A stretch of DNA of 64,000 nt from JAXMCI01 sp046349435. Lineage in GTDB: Bacteria; Pseudomonadota; Alphaproteobacteria; Dongiales; Dongiaceae. The stretch's first letter is position 1, and each line of letters starts with the position of its first letter. The translations under genes were made by a program, and so were the position numbers. Of the stretch, positions 1 to 10,066 are shown in pieces. The stretch covers positions 1-64,000 of the forward strand of contig JAXMCI010000039.1 of assembly GCA_046349435.1 (NCBI GenBank), in the 5' to 3' direction. A model generated the notes under the pieces. That model did no database searches and was not told the origin of the DNA. It saw only the letters and a list, made by a program, of their open reading frames with translations.

Positions 1-56
1 TTACGGGGTCCATATCCCACGGTTTCGCGCTCGCGGGACGGCGAGGGGCGCTGCCG

Positions 57-85
57 TTGACGCTCCCCCTGGCCGTAACTAGATT
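57..85 (+). promoter_or_regulatory. candidate sigma-70 promoter of hrcA
   Basis: A -35-like TTGACG (57-62) is followed after exactly 17 bases by a -10-like TAGATT (80-85). The predicted +1 (about 92-93) falls on the GTG chosen as the hrcA start, so the message may be leaderless. The TTG of the -35 is also an in-frame start codon, which is why a longer hrcA frame opening at 57 is less likely. Seen by eye, no experimental support. Confidence 0.5.
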
Positions 86-92
86 CGCGGCC

Positions 93-1175
93 GTGACCAG
101 CATCGTACCCATCCGGCCCGCGGCGGAGCGGACGCGGCCCTCGATCGCCGAGCTCAGCGAGCGGTCGCGCGAGATCTTCCGCCACATCGTCGAGGCCTAT
201 GTCGAGAGCGGCGAGCCGGTCGGCTCGCGCACGCTGTCGCGCCGGCTCGGCATGAGCCTGTCGCCGGCCACCATCCGCAACGTCATGTCCGACCTCGAGG
301 AGGCCGGGCTGCTCTACGCCCCGCACACCTCGGCCGGCCGGCTGCCGACCGAGCACGGGCTGCAGCTCTTCGTGCACGGGCTGCTCGAGCTCGGCGGCCT
401 GACCCAGGCGGAGCGCGAGAACATCGACGGGCGGTGCGCGGCCGCCGGCCGCAGCCTGCCGGAGGTGCTCGAGGAGGCGACCTCGATGCTCTCCGGCCTG
501 TCGCGCTGCGCCGGGCTGGTGGTGGCGCCCAAGGCCGACCGGCCGCTGAAGCACATCGAGTTCGTGCCGCTCGGCCCCGGCCGCGCCCTGGTGGTGCTGG
601 TCACCGAGGGCGGCATGGTGGAGAACCGGATCATCGACGTGCCGGTCGGGCTGCCCGCCTCCTCGCTGGTCGAGGCGAGCAACTACCTGGTGGCCCGCCT
701 GGTCGGGCGGACGCTGGCCGAGGCGCGCGAGGCGGTGCTGAGCGAGCTGGAGAGCCAGCGCGCCGAGCTCGACCAGCTGACCAGCCGGGTGATCGCCGAC
801 GGCCTCGCCATGTGGTCGGGCGGCGGCCAGGGCGGCGCGCTCATCGTGCGCGGCCAGGCCCGCCTGCTCGAGGACGTCACCGCGCTCACCGACCTGGAGC
901 GCATCCGCAGCCTGTTCGCCGCGCTGGAGACCCGCGAATCGCTGGTCCGGCTGCTCGATGCGGCCGACCACGCGCAGGGCGTGCAGATCTTCATCGGGTC
1001 GGAGAACGAGCTGTTCGGCGTCGCCGGCTGCTCGATGGTCATCGCCCCCTACCGCAACTCGCGCTGCAACGTGGTCGGCGCGGTGGGGGTGATCGGGCCG
1101 ACCCGCATCGACTATGCGCGGATCATCCCGATGGTCGACTATACCGCCCAGGTGATCGGCCGCCTGATCGGCTGA
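93..1175 (+). CDS. hrcA: heat-inducible transcription repressor HrcA
   Basis: HrcA is the repressor that binds CIRCE operators of heat-shock genes and needs GroE for activity. The N-terminal winged helix is clear (EPVGSRTLSRR, SPATIRNVMSDLEE, TSAGRLPTEHG), followed by the GAF-like dimerisation domain and the C-terminal GxxRIDYARIIPMVDY motif. From GTG 93 the protein has 360 residues, normal for the family. An in-frame TTG at 57 would add 12 residues but lies on a likely -35 box. grpE follows 131 bases downstream, the usual hrcA-grpE order. No CIRCE element (TTAGCACTC-N9-GAGTGCTAA) was seen in the window, so its target is probably elsewhere, e.g. groESL. Confidence 0.95.
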   Translation: MTSIVPIRPAAERTRPSIAELSERSREIFRHIVEAYVESGEPVGSRTLSRRLGMSLSPATIRNVMSDLEEAGLLYAPHTSAGRLPTEHGLQLFVHGLLELGGLTQAERENIDGRCAAAGRSLPEVLEEATSMLSGLSRCAGLVVAPKADRPLKHIEFVPLGPGRALVVLVTEGGMVENRIIDVPVGLPASSLVEASNYLVARLVGRTLAEAREAVLSELESQRAELDQLTSRVIADGLAMWSGGGQGGALIVRGQARLLEDVTALTDLERIRSLFAALETRESLVRLLDAADHAQGVQIFIGSENELFGVAGCSMVIAPYRNSRCNVVGAVGVIGPTRIDYARIIPMVDYTAQVIGRLIG

Positions 1176-1259
1176 CGGCAGGGAGCGCCGCAGCGGGCCG
1201 CCGCCGTCGGGCTGGCGGCGCGGGCGCGGCGTCCCTACCTATGGCCGAGGCCGCGGGCA

Positions 1260-1288
1260 CCAGGACAGACCAGGACAGCCCAGGACAG
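1260..1288 (+). repeat. three tandem 10-bp repeats upstream of grpE
   Basis: The nonamer CCAGGACAG occurs at 1260, 1270 and 1280, followed by a degenerate fourth unit at about 1290 (CTAAGGACG), ending 16 bases before the grpE ATG. A 10-base period places the copies on the same face of the helix. It could be a regulatory site or a slippage product; nothing in the sequence decides. Confidence 0.7.
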
Positions 1289-1306
1289 CTAAGGACGGGA
1301 TCGAGG

Positions 1307-1918
1307 ATGGACCAGGAGCGAGACAGGGCGAGCGGCGCGGACCAGGGCGGGCCAGGGCGGCCCGCACCGGAGACGCCGCCGACCAGCGAGGCCGAGGCGG
1401 TGCCGGAGGCCGGCGGCGACCCGCAGGCGGAGACCGCCGAGGCGCTCGCCCAGGCCCGCGCCGAGGCGGCGCAGCTCAAGGACCAGCTGCTGCGGGCGCT
1501 GGCCGAGACCGAGAACGTGCGGCGGCGCGCCCAGCGCGACCGCGAGGATGCCGGCAAGTACGCGATCAGCGACTTCGCCCGCGAGCTGCTCGGCGTCGCC
1601 GACAACCTGCGCCGGGCGATCGAGGCGATCCCGGCCGAGGCGCTGGCCGCCGACGAGGCGCTGAAGAACCTCGCCGCCGGCGTCGAGCTGACCGAGCGCC
1701 AGCTGGTCGCCGCCTTCGAGAAGGCCAAGCTGCGCCGCATCGACCCGATGGGCGAGCGCTTCGACAGCAACCTGCACCAGGCGATGTTCGAGGTGCCCGG
1801 CACCGGCCAGCCGGCCGGCACCGTCGTCCAGGTGCTGCAGCCCGGCTGGGTGCTGCATGAGCGGCTGCTCCGCCCGGCCATGGTCGGGATCGCCAAGGCC
1901 GGGCCGGCGCCGAGCTGA
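1307..1918 (+). CDS. grpE: nucleotide exchange factor GrpE
   Basis: GrpE drives ADP release from DnaK. The 203-residue protein has a low-complexity acidic N-terminus (about 1-45), a long coiled-coil helix (about 46-95, with ALAETENVRRRAQRD) and the beta-wing domain with the family signature HQAMFEVP and a GTVVQVLQPGWVLHERLLRPAMV-type end (quoted only in part here: VLQPGWVLHERLLRPA). The start ATG at 1307 is preceded by GAGG at 1303-1306, very close to the start. Its partner genes dnaK and dnaJ lie 5 kb downstream, separated by unrelated genes. Confidence 0.95.
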   Translation: MDQERDRASGADQGGPGRPAPETPPTSEAEAVPEAGGDPQAETAEALAQARAEAAQLKDQLLRALAETENVRRRAQRDREDAGKYAISDFARELLGVADNLRRAIEAIPAEALAADEALKNLAAGVELTERQLVAAFEKAKLRRIDPMGERFDSNLHQAMFEVPGTGQPAGTVVQVLQPGWVLHERLLRPAMVGIAKAGPAPS

Positions 1919-1933
1919 GCGGCGCGGCCGCCG

Positions 1934-3604
1934 TCAGATCCAGCCGGCCGCCGCCACCGTCCAGGCCTGCTGGGCGAGATGGTCGGCGAGCCGCAGGGCG
2001 AGCGCCACGATGGTGAGCGTCGGGTTGGCCTGGCCCGAGGTCGGGAACACGGCGCTGCCGGCGACGAACAGGTTGCCGAGGCCGTGGACGCGACAGGACC
2101 GGTCGACCACCCCGGTCGCCGGCGAGTCGCTCATCCGGGCGGTCCCGATATGGTGCCCGCCCTGCGCCCCGTCGCGCAGGATCGCCTCGTCGCTCAGCGC
2201 GTCGTCGAGAGCGACCCCGCCGCAGTCCGATGCCGCAATGTCCTCGGCCAGCAGGGTGAAGGCGGTGCGGACGGTCCGCAGGTCGAGCTCGCTGTGCCGC
2301 CATTCGACCCGCAGCCGCGGCATGCCGAGGGCGTCGCGGCGCTCGGTCAGCACGATGCGGCTGTCGGGGTTGGGCTGCTGCTCGACGGAGAAGTCGAAGG
2401 AGAAGTGCCGGCTGCGCGGCCAGACGACGACGGTGGGCAGCTTGCGCTTGGCGATGCGGCGGCCATAGAGCATGCGGCCCATGAAGAGCGTCGTGCTCCA
2501 CGGGTCGAGCACCAGGTTGCGGACATGCGCGAGCTGCTTGCGCCGGCCGACATCGACCCGGATCCGCGCGGTGATCTCGTAGGGGATCAGGTTGCGCCCG
2601 AGATAGATCGCCGACAGCGCGCCGGTGCGGTGCCCGGGGTCGGGGATGCGGGGATGGTGGGTGCGCGCCACGAAGTTGCCGATCTGGTGGCTGCGCTGGG
2701 CCTCCGCGGTGAGGGCGAAGCGGCGCCGGCAATAGACCCCCTCGGGCGACCGCGCATAGGCATGCCGCAGGCCGGAGCGCGGCAGGCTCGGCCGGAAGTC
2801 GCCGAGGGTGCCGGCGATGTGGCACATGTAGAAGCGCCCGACCAGGCCGCGCTCGTTGCCGACGCCCTCCGGCCGCTGCCGCCGCGAGGCGAGCATCAGC
2901 CGCGGCGTCTCCAGGCCGCCCACCGCCAGCACGAAGGCGCCGGCGGCGACCTCGAACGACCGGCCGGCCAGGGTCTGCACGCCGACCCGCTCGATCGCGC
3001 CGGCGGCGGCGTGCAGCTCGGTGCAGTTGGCGTGCAGCAGGACGCGGACCCGGCGGCTCGCCGCGAGCTCGCCGCGGTAGCGCTTCCCGAAATCGGTCGG
3101 CCGGCTGAAGCGCTCGATGCGGTCGGCGGCGAAGCTGCCGCCGGCGAAGCCCTCGAGCAGGCTCGCCGGCTGGCCGGGCAGGGCGTCGGCGGCGCGGTAG
3201 GCGAAGGGGCCGGCCTCGCAGATCTGGTTCGCCCGCTCGTAATAGGGCAGCAGGTCCTCGTAGCGCAGCGGCCAGCCGCTGCCCGGCATGTAGGGCCGTC
3301 GCTCGAAGTCGATCGGATCGAGCGGCAGGCAGCGGCCGGTCCAGATGGTGGTCGCCCCGCCGAAGCAGCGCTGGCGGTACCGGTCCGGCGCCTCGTGCCG
3401 GCCGGCATCGTCGGTCTCGCCCTCGTAGAGCGCCTGGCTCGCCGGCTCGGGCTGCGGGCCGCCGCCCTCCAGCAGCAGGATGCCGTCGCGGCTGCGGGCG
3501 AGCTCGAGGGCCAGCGTGATGCCCGCCGCGCCGCCGCCGATGATGCAGATCGCGGCCGCCAGCCTGGCGCCGTTCTCGACCGCGCCGTCGGCGTCCTCGA
3601 TCAC
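1934..3604 (-). CDS. GMC-family FAD-dependent oxidoreductase
   Basis: A flavoenzyme of the glucose-methanol-choline family, oxidising an alcohol or sugar hydroxyl; the substrate is not readable. The FAD-binding Rossmann motif GGGAAGIT is at about residues 23-30 and FGGATTIWTGR follows near 80. The C-terminal GMC domain has GGHHIGTARM and ends with the FAD-contacting stretch NLFVAGSAVFPTSGQANPT, carrying the usual active-site His region. At 556 residues it matches bacterial GMC enzymes. The start is GTG at 3604, overlapping the stop of the upstream small membrane gene (GTGA), so the two are translationally coupled. There is no signal peptide. Confidence 0.88.
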   Translation of the reverse strand: MIEDADGAVENGARLAAAICIIGGGAAGITLALELARSRDGILLLEGGGPQPEPASQALYEGETDDAGRHEAPDRYRQRCFGGATTIWTGRCLPLDPIDFERRPYMPGSGWPLRYEDLLPYYERANQICEAGPFAYRAADALPGQPASLLEGFAGGSFAADRIERFSRPTDFGKRYRGELAASRRVRVLLHANCTELHAAAGAIERVGVQTLAGRSFEVAAGAFVLAVGGLETPRLMLASRRQRPEGVGNERGLVGRFYMCHIAGTLGDFRPSLPRSGLRHAYARSPEGVYCRRRFALTAEAQRSHQIGNFVARTHHPRIPDPGHRTGALSAIYLGRNLIPYEITARIRVDVGRRKQLAHVRNLVLDPWSTTLFMGRMLYGRRIAKRKLPTVVVWPRSRHFSFDFSVEQQPNPDSRIVLTERRDALGMPRLRVEWRHSELDLRTVRTAFTLLAEDIAASDCGGVALDDALSDEAILRDGAQGGHHIGTARMSDSPATGVVDRSCRVHGLGNLFVAGSAVFPTSGQANPTLTIVALALRLADHLAQQAWTVAAAGWI

Positions 3605-3828
3605 GGCGCCGGCCGGCCGGGGGCGCCGGCGGCGCGGGCCGCGAGCCGGCCGAAGAGCAGGAAGAGGCCGAGCCCGATGGCGGCCAGCGCGGCGCCGAAC
3701 GCCAGCAGCGGGCCCTGGCCGAGCCAGGCGCCGACCGCCGCCAGGGCGAGGCCGGCCGCGAGGTCGGCCAGCATCAGCAGCCGGATCAGCCGATAGATCG
3801 GCTCCCGGCGCGGCTCGCGGTTGCTCAT
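3601..3828 (-). CDS. small two-helix membrane protein
   Basis: 75 residues with a basic N-terminus (SNREPRREPIYR) and two predicted membrane helices (about 14-37 and 42-63). The ATG at 3828 is the first gene of a two-gene unit with the GMC oxidoreductase, overlapping it by 4 bases. Coupling suggests it anchors the oxidoreductase or links it to the membrane electron chain, but this is inference; no family is recognised. It is short, but the overlap and normal codon bias support it as a real gene. Confidence 0.7.
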   Translation of the reverse strand: MSNREPRREPIYRLIRLLMLADLAAGLALAAVGAWLGQGPLLAFGAALAAIGLGLFLLFGRLAARAAGAPGRPAP

Positions 3829-3940
3829 GCGGTCAAGCTAGACCCCGGCGGGCCCCGCCGTCGAGCATGGCGAGAACCGGCCCGGCGAGGATTGCCGGCA
3901 ACGCCTGGGGCCGGCATTCTTGCCCGCGGCGAGGACACCC

Positions 3941-5098
3941 ATGAACTCCGCAAGCGGCGATTGCGAGCTGACCATCCTGATGCCCTGCCTGGACGAGGCG
4001 GAGACGCTGGCCGCCTGCATCGCCAAGGCCCGCGGCTTCCTGGCGGCGAGCGGCATCGCCGGCGAGGTGCTGGTCGCCGACAATGGCAGCCGGGACGGCT
4101 CGCCGGCGATCGCCCGGGCGGCCGGGGCGCGCGTCATCGCGGTCGAGCGGCGCGGCTACGGCGCGGCGCTCGCCGCCGGCATCGCCGCGGCGCGCGGCCG
4201 CTGGGTGATCATGGGCGACGCCGACGACAGCTACGACTTCGCCGACCTGTCGGGCTTCGTCGAGCGGCTGCGCGAGGGCTACGAGCTGGTGATGGGCAAC
4301 CGCTTCGCCGGCGGCATCGCGCGCGGCGCCATGCCGCCGCTCAACCGCTATCTCGGCAACCCCGTGCTGACCGGGCTCGGCCGGCTGATGTTCCGGGCGC
4401 CGAGCGGCGATTTCCACTGCGGCCTGCGCGGCTTCGCGCGCGACCCGGTGGCCCGGCTCGGCCTCTCGGCGCCGGGCATGGAGTTCGCCTCCGAGATGGT
4501 GGTCAAGGCCGCCCTGCACGGCCTCCGGATCGCCGAGGTGCCGACCCGGCTGGCGCCCGACGGCCGCTCGCGCCGGCCGCACCTGCGGCCGTGGCGCGAC
4601 GGCTGGCGCCATCTCCGCTTCCTGCTGCTGCACAGCCCGCGCTGGCTGTTCCTCTATCCGGGCTTCGTCGTGCTGCTCGTCGGGCTGGCCGGCATGCTGC
4701 TGCTGCTGCCGGCCCCGCTGCCGCTCGGGCCGGTGATGCTCGACGTGCACACCCTGACGCTGGCCGCCATGCTGGTGCCGCTCGGCGTGCAGATGCTGAG
4801 CTTCGCCTGGCTCGCCAAACTGCACGGCGTGCGGCACGGCCTGCTGCCGCCCGATCCGCGCTTCGAGCGCTGGCAGCGCCGGCTGACCCTGGAGCGCGTC
4901 GCCGGGCTGGGCGCCGCCGCCGTCGCGCTCGGCCTCGCCGCCGTGCTGGCGGCCCTGGCGCTCTGGGGGCAGCACGATTTCGGCGCGCTCGAGGACGGCG
5001 CGGCGATGCGGCTGGTGATCGTCGCGGCGACCGCCATCGTCGCCGGCGTGCAGCTCGTGCTGGCCGGCTTCATGGCCGGCCTGCTCGACGGCCGCTAG
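3941..5098 (+). CDS. family 2 glycosyltransferase with C-terminal membrane domain
   Basis: GT2 catalytic domain in residues about 10-240: LTILMPCLDE opening, DNGSRDGS for nucleotide binding, and the metal-binding GDADDSYDF. About four hydrophobic segments follow (from about residue 245 to the end), typical of polyprenyl-phosphate sugar transferases. ATG 3941 is preferred over an in-frame start 21 bases upstream because GAGG at 3931 sits 6 bases before it. A GtrA-like gene follows 62 bases downstream. It probably makes a lipid-linked sugar for envelope glycosylation; the sugar is unknown. Confidence 0.85.
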   Translation: MNSASGDCELTILMPCLDEAETLAACIAKARGFLAASGIAGEVLVADNGSRDGSPAIARAAGARVIAVERRGYGAALAAGIAAARGRWVIMGDADDSYDFADLSGFVERLREGYELVMGNRFAGGIARGAMPPLNRYLGNPVLTGLGRLMFRAPSGDFHCGLRGFARDPVARLGLSAPGMEFASEMVVKAALHGLRIAEVPTRLAPDGRSRRPHLRPWRDGWRHLRFLLLHSPRWLFLYPGFVVLLVGLAGMLLLLPAPLPLGPVMLDVHTLTLAAMLVPLGVQMLSFAWLAKLHGVRHGLLPPDPRFERWQRRLTLERVAGLGAAAVALGLAAVLAALALWGQHDFGALEDGAAMRLVIVAATAIVAGVQLVLAGFMAGLLDGR

Positions 5099-5160
5099 CG
5101 GCCCGGGCCGCGCTCGCGCGGCGATTGCCGGCGCGCCGCCAATCGGCTACGCAGAACGCC

Positions 5161-5643
5161 ATGGATCCCGCGAGCGCGATCTCCGAATCGGGCATGGCCG
5201 GCGACGGCGGCGGCGCGCTGTCGGCCCGGCTGGTCCGGCTGGCCAGCGAGCTCTTCCGCTTCGGGCTGGTCGGCACCGGCGGCTTCCTGGTCGACAGCGC
5301 CACCCTGCAGGCCGGGCTGCACCTGCTCGGGCTCGGGCTCTATTCCGGCCGCGTGCTGTCCTTCACCGTGGCCGTGACCTTCACCTGGTACTGCAACCGG
5401 CACTTCACCTTCCGCCGCCATGGCGGGCTGCCCTGGCGCGTCGAGCTGCCGCGCTTCGTCCTGTTGATGCTGCCCGGGGCGGCGGTCAATTACGGGATCT
5501 ATGCGGCGCTCATCGCGCTGAGCGGCACCGCGGCCGCCCATCCCACCCTGGCGGTCGCCGCCGGGGCGATCTCGGCCATGCTGATCAACTTCACGGTCGC
5601 CCGCCGGCTGGTGTTCCGGGCGATTCAGCGGAAGAGGCCGTAG
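5161..5643 (+). CDS. GtrA-family membrane protein
   Basis: 160 residues with four predicted membrane helices and the GtrA-family features FGLVGTGGFLVD near residue 35, FTWYCNRHFTFR near 75 and a C-terminal LINFTVARRLVF. GtrA proteins are thought to move polyprenyl-phosphate-linked sugars across the inner membrane. Its placement directly after one GT2 gene and convergent with another supports a shared glycolipid pathway. Its last 19 bases overlap the 3' end of the minus-strand glycosyltransferase. Confidence 0.85.
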   Translation: MDPASAISESGMAGDGGGALSARLVRLASELFRFGLVGTGGFLVDSATLQAGLHLLGLGLYSGRVLSFTVAVTFTWYCNRHFTFRRHGGLPWRVELPRFVLLMLPGAAVNYGIYAALIALSGTAAAHPTLAVAAGAISAMLINFTVARRLVFRAIQRKRP

Positions 5644-6347
5644 CGCAGGATGACGTAGCCGGCGCGGAAGGCGTCCCTGAGGCCGATCTTCTTGCCCTCC
5701 GCGTAGCTGCGGCCGTGATAGTGGATGCCGACCTCGTAGAAGATGCAGCCGGCGCGGGCCAGCTTGGCGGTGACCTCCGGATCGAAGCCGAAGCGCTTCT
5801 CGTTCAGCCGGATCGCCTGGATCACCTCGCGGCGGAACAGCTTGTAGCCGGTCTCGACGTCGCTGAGATTGAGGTTGGTGAAGGCGTTGGACAGCAGGGT
5901 GATCAGCCGGTTGGCCACCATGTGCCAGAAGAACAGCACGCGGTGCGCCTCGCCGCCGGCGAAGCGCGAGCCGTAGACGACGTCGGCGCCGCGCTCCAGG
6001 ATCGGCGCCAGCAGCCGCGGAAAGTCGGCCGGGTCGTATTCGAGGTCGGCATCCTGGACGACGACGATGTCGCCGGTCGCGGCGGCGAAGCCGGCATGCA
6101 GCGCGGCGCCCTTGCCGCCATTGGCCGGCAGCAGGATCAGCCGGTCGACCAGCGGCGCCAGCTCGCCCTGCAGCAGCTCCCGCGTGCCGTCGCTCGACGC
6201 GTCGTCGACGACGATCACCTCCTTGCGCGGCACCGGGGCGGCGGCCACCCGGGCGAGCAGCAGCGGCAGGGTGGTGCGCTCGTTGAAGCAGGGCACCACG
6301 ATGGACAGGCAGTAGCTGCGCGGGTCGATCGGCGGACGGGGCGGCAA
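5625..6347 (-). CDS. family 2 glycosyltransferase (dolichyl-phosphate mannosyltransferase-like)
   Basis: A soluble GT2 enzyme of about 240 residues: LSIVVPCFNE, VDDASSDGT, the NGGKGAALHAGF loop, the metal site QDADLEYDP and the acceptor-region motif DVETGYKLFRRE. This pattern is the DPM1-like branch that transfers a sugar to a polyprenyl phosphate. The start is uncertain: no ATG or GTG is in frame between the promoter and LSIVV, and TTG at 6347 is the best candidate. It has its own promoter at 6406-6434 and overlaps gtrA tail-to-tail. Confidence 0.8.
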   Translation of the reverse strand: MPPRPPIDPRSYCLSIVVPCFNERTTLPLLLARVAAAPVPRKEVIVVDDASSDGTRELLQGELAPLVDRLILLPANGGKGAALHAGFAAATGDIVVVQDADLEYDPADFPRLLAPILERGADVVYGSRFAGGEAHRVLFFWHMVANRLITLLSNAFTNLNLSDVETGYKLFRREVIQAIRLNEKRFGFDPEVTAKLARAGCIFYEVGIHYHGRSYAEGKKIGLRDAFRAGYVILRYGLFR

Positions 6348-6405
6348 GGGGGCTCGCAGGCGGTTCGTCGCCGGAGGGCCGGACCACCGGCGAGGGTGGA
6401 GAGGC

Positions 6406-6434
6406 GCTATAGCACCGCCTGCCGCGCGCGACAA
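6406..6434 (-). promoter_or_regulatory. candidate sigma-70 promoter of the minus-strand glycosyltransferase
   Basis: On the minus strand TTGTCG (6429-6434) and TATAGC (6406-6411) are separated by exactly 17 bases, close to the alphaproteobacterial housekeeping consensus. Predicted transcription starts near 6399, about 50 bases before the proposed TTG start. Confidence 0.55.
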
Positions 6435-6504
6435 TGCGGCGCTCCGGCGGCGGCGCCGGCCGGCCGCGCCGCCGCCGGCCACCGGCGGGCAACGGCCCAG
6501 GCGG

Positions 6505-6535
6505 CTTGCGCCGGCCGATGGCCTCCCTATATATC
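6505..6535 (+). promoter_or_regulatory. candidate RpoH (sigma-32) promoter of dnaK
   Basis: CTTGCG (6505-6510), then 15 bases, then CCTATATAT (from 6526). This resembles the alphaproteobacterial heat-shock promoter pattern CTTG ... CYTATnT. It would give a leader of about 130 bases ahead of dnaK. Confidence 0.45.
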
Positions 6536-6668
6536 CGGGCGAACTGACGATGGGGTTCAACCGGCTCGTCGCCGGCCGTCTTGCGGGCCGGCCCGCGGGC
6601 CATTTCCTGGGGATCCGTCCGGTGCTTCGCGCGAAGGCCGCGCGGGTTCGCCGACAGAGAGGACAATC

Positions 6669-8627
<1,959 letters not shown>

Positions 8628-8744
8628 GCCGGCGGCCTAAGCTGGCGAGCGACGAGGGGGGACGGGGCGGCGGACGGAGCGGCACGGGACAGCCGCAGGC
8701 CGGCCCGCCGGCCCGTCCTCCGCCTTGCGTCAGTCGGGTGACTC

Positions 8745-9888
8745 ATGGCCAAGCAGGACTACTACGAGACGCTGGGCGTGCGCCGGGAGGCGGACGGCGC
8801 CGAGATCAAGAAGGCCTTCCGGGCGCTGGCGATGAAGTTCCACCCGGACCGCAATCCGGGGGACGGCTCGGCCGAGCAGCGCTTCAAGGAGATCAACGAG
8901 GCCTACGACGTCCTCAAGGACGACCAGAAGCGGGCCGCCTATGACCGCTTCGGCCACGCCGCCTTCGAGAATGGCGGCGGGCGCCCCGGCGGCGGCGCCG
9001 CCGGCTTCGAGTTCCATGCCGGCGGCTTCGCCGACATCTTCGACGAGATGTTCGGCGAGTTCATGGGCGGCCGGCGCGGCAATGCCGCGCGCGGCCGCGG
9101 CGCCGACCTGCGCTACAACATGGAGATCGAGCTCGAGGAGGCGTTCGCCGGCAAGCAGGCGACGATCCGCGTGCCGAGTCTCGGTGCGCTGCGAGCCCTG
9201 CCAGGGCAGCGGCGGCGAGAAGGGCGCCAGCCCGACCGCCTGCCCGACCTGCCACGGCAGCGGCAAGGTGCGCGCCAGCCAGGGCTTCTTCACCATCGAG
9301 CGGACCTGCGCGGCCTGCCAGGGCGCCGGGCGCATCATCGAGAAGCCCTGCCGCAGCTGCGGCGGCTCCGGCCGGGTGCACAAGGAGCGCTCGCTCGCCG
9401 TCAACATCCCCGCCGGCGTCGAGGACGGCACCCGCATCCGGCTGGCCGGCGAGGGCGAGGCCGGCGTGCGCGGCGCGCCCCCCGGCGACCTCTACATCTT
9501 CCTCTCGGTGGCGCCGCACCGGCTGTTCCAGCGCGACGGCGCCCACCTGCATTGCCGGGTGCCGATCCCGATGACCACGGCGGCGCTCGGCGGCACGCTC
9601 GAGGTGCCGGTGGTCGACGGCAGCCGGGCCCGCATCACCGTCCCGGCCGGCGCCCAGACCGGGCAGCAGTTCCGGCTGCGCGGCAAGGGGATGAGCGTGC
9701 TGCGCTCGCCCTCGCGCGGCGACATGATGGTCGAGATCGCCGTCGAGACCCCGGTCAACCTGACCAAGAAGCAGCAGGAGCTGCTGCTCGAGTTCGAGAA
9801 GGCGGCCGGCAAGAACAAGCACAACAGCCCGCAATCCGAGGGCTTCTTCGCGAAGTTCAAGGAGTTCTGGGAAGACCTCAAGGAGTAG
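8745..9888 (+). CDS. dnaJ: chaperone DnaJ, reading frame broken by one base
   Basis: DnaJ is the Hsp40 partner that loads clients and stimulates the DnaK ATPase. The J domain (HPD in KFHPDRNPG) and Gly-rich region lie in the frame of ATG 8745. The four zinc motifs (CEPCQGSG, CPTCHGSG, CAACQGAG, CRSCGGSG) and the C-terminal domains ending in FWEDLKE lie in the next frame. The switch is near 9179: removing one T restores the expected VPSSVRCEPC. Because dnaJ is important and the rest of the sequence is unchanged, a sequencing or assembly error is more likely than true inactivation. dapB follows, as commonly seen in the class. Confidence 0.93.
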
Positions 9889-9931
9889 GGCGCGGGCGCG
9901 AGGCTCTGGACGCCGCCGGCGACCCTCTCTC

Positions 9932-10010
9932 GTCATCCCGGCGAAAGCCGGGATCCATCGCGCCGCATCCCGATGGTGCAGGCATGGATCCCGGCTTTCG
10001 CCGGGATGAC
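9932..10010. repeat. 27-bp perfect inverted repeat (dispersed palindrome type)
   Basis: The arms at 9932-9958 and 9984-10010 are exact reverse complements around a 25-base loop; the core is TCATCCCGGCGAAAGCCGGG. Sequences of this kind are widespread between genes in alphaproteobacteria. It lies 43 bases after dnaJ and 56 bases before dapB, so it may end or protect the dnaKJ transcript. It has no T-tract, so it is not a classical intrinsic terminator. Confidence 0.85.
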
Positions 10011-10066
10011 AATGCGGGTCGAAGGCCCGTCAGTCGGGCTGCGCGCCAAACGGGGAGGGCAGGCAC

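Larger units (their letters stand above)
6348..6668. other. divergent intergenic region, glycosyltransferase / dnaK
   Basis: These 321 bases hold two outward-facing promoter candidates, described separately, and the roughly 130-base dnaK leader with a good AGAGAGG ribosome site at 6656-6662. Apart from these, nothing is seen: no reading frame with a start and site, no CIRCE element and no strong palindrome. Confidence 0.6.

Noticed and set aside
1..13. Possible start of a divergent gene (ATG at 13 on the minus strand, rph expected here)
   Set aside because: Only four codons are visible and they do not match an rph start, so no call is made.
57..1175. HrcA starting at TTG 57
   Set aside because: The TTG is part of a probable -35 box and the extra residues are not conserved; GTG 93 is preferred.
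9932..10010. Classical Rho-independent terminator
   Set aside because: Stem is strong but the loop is 25 bases and no T-tract follows; treated as a dispersed repeat.
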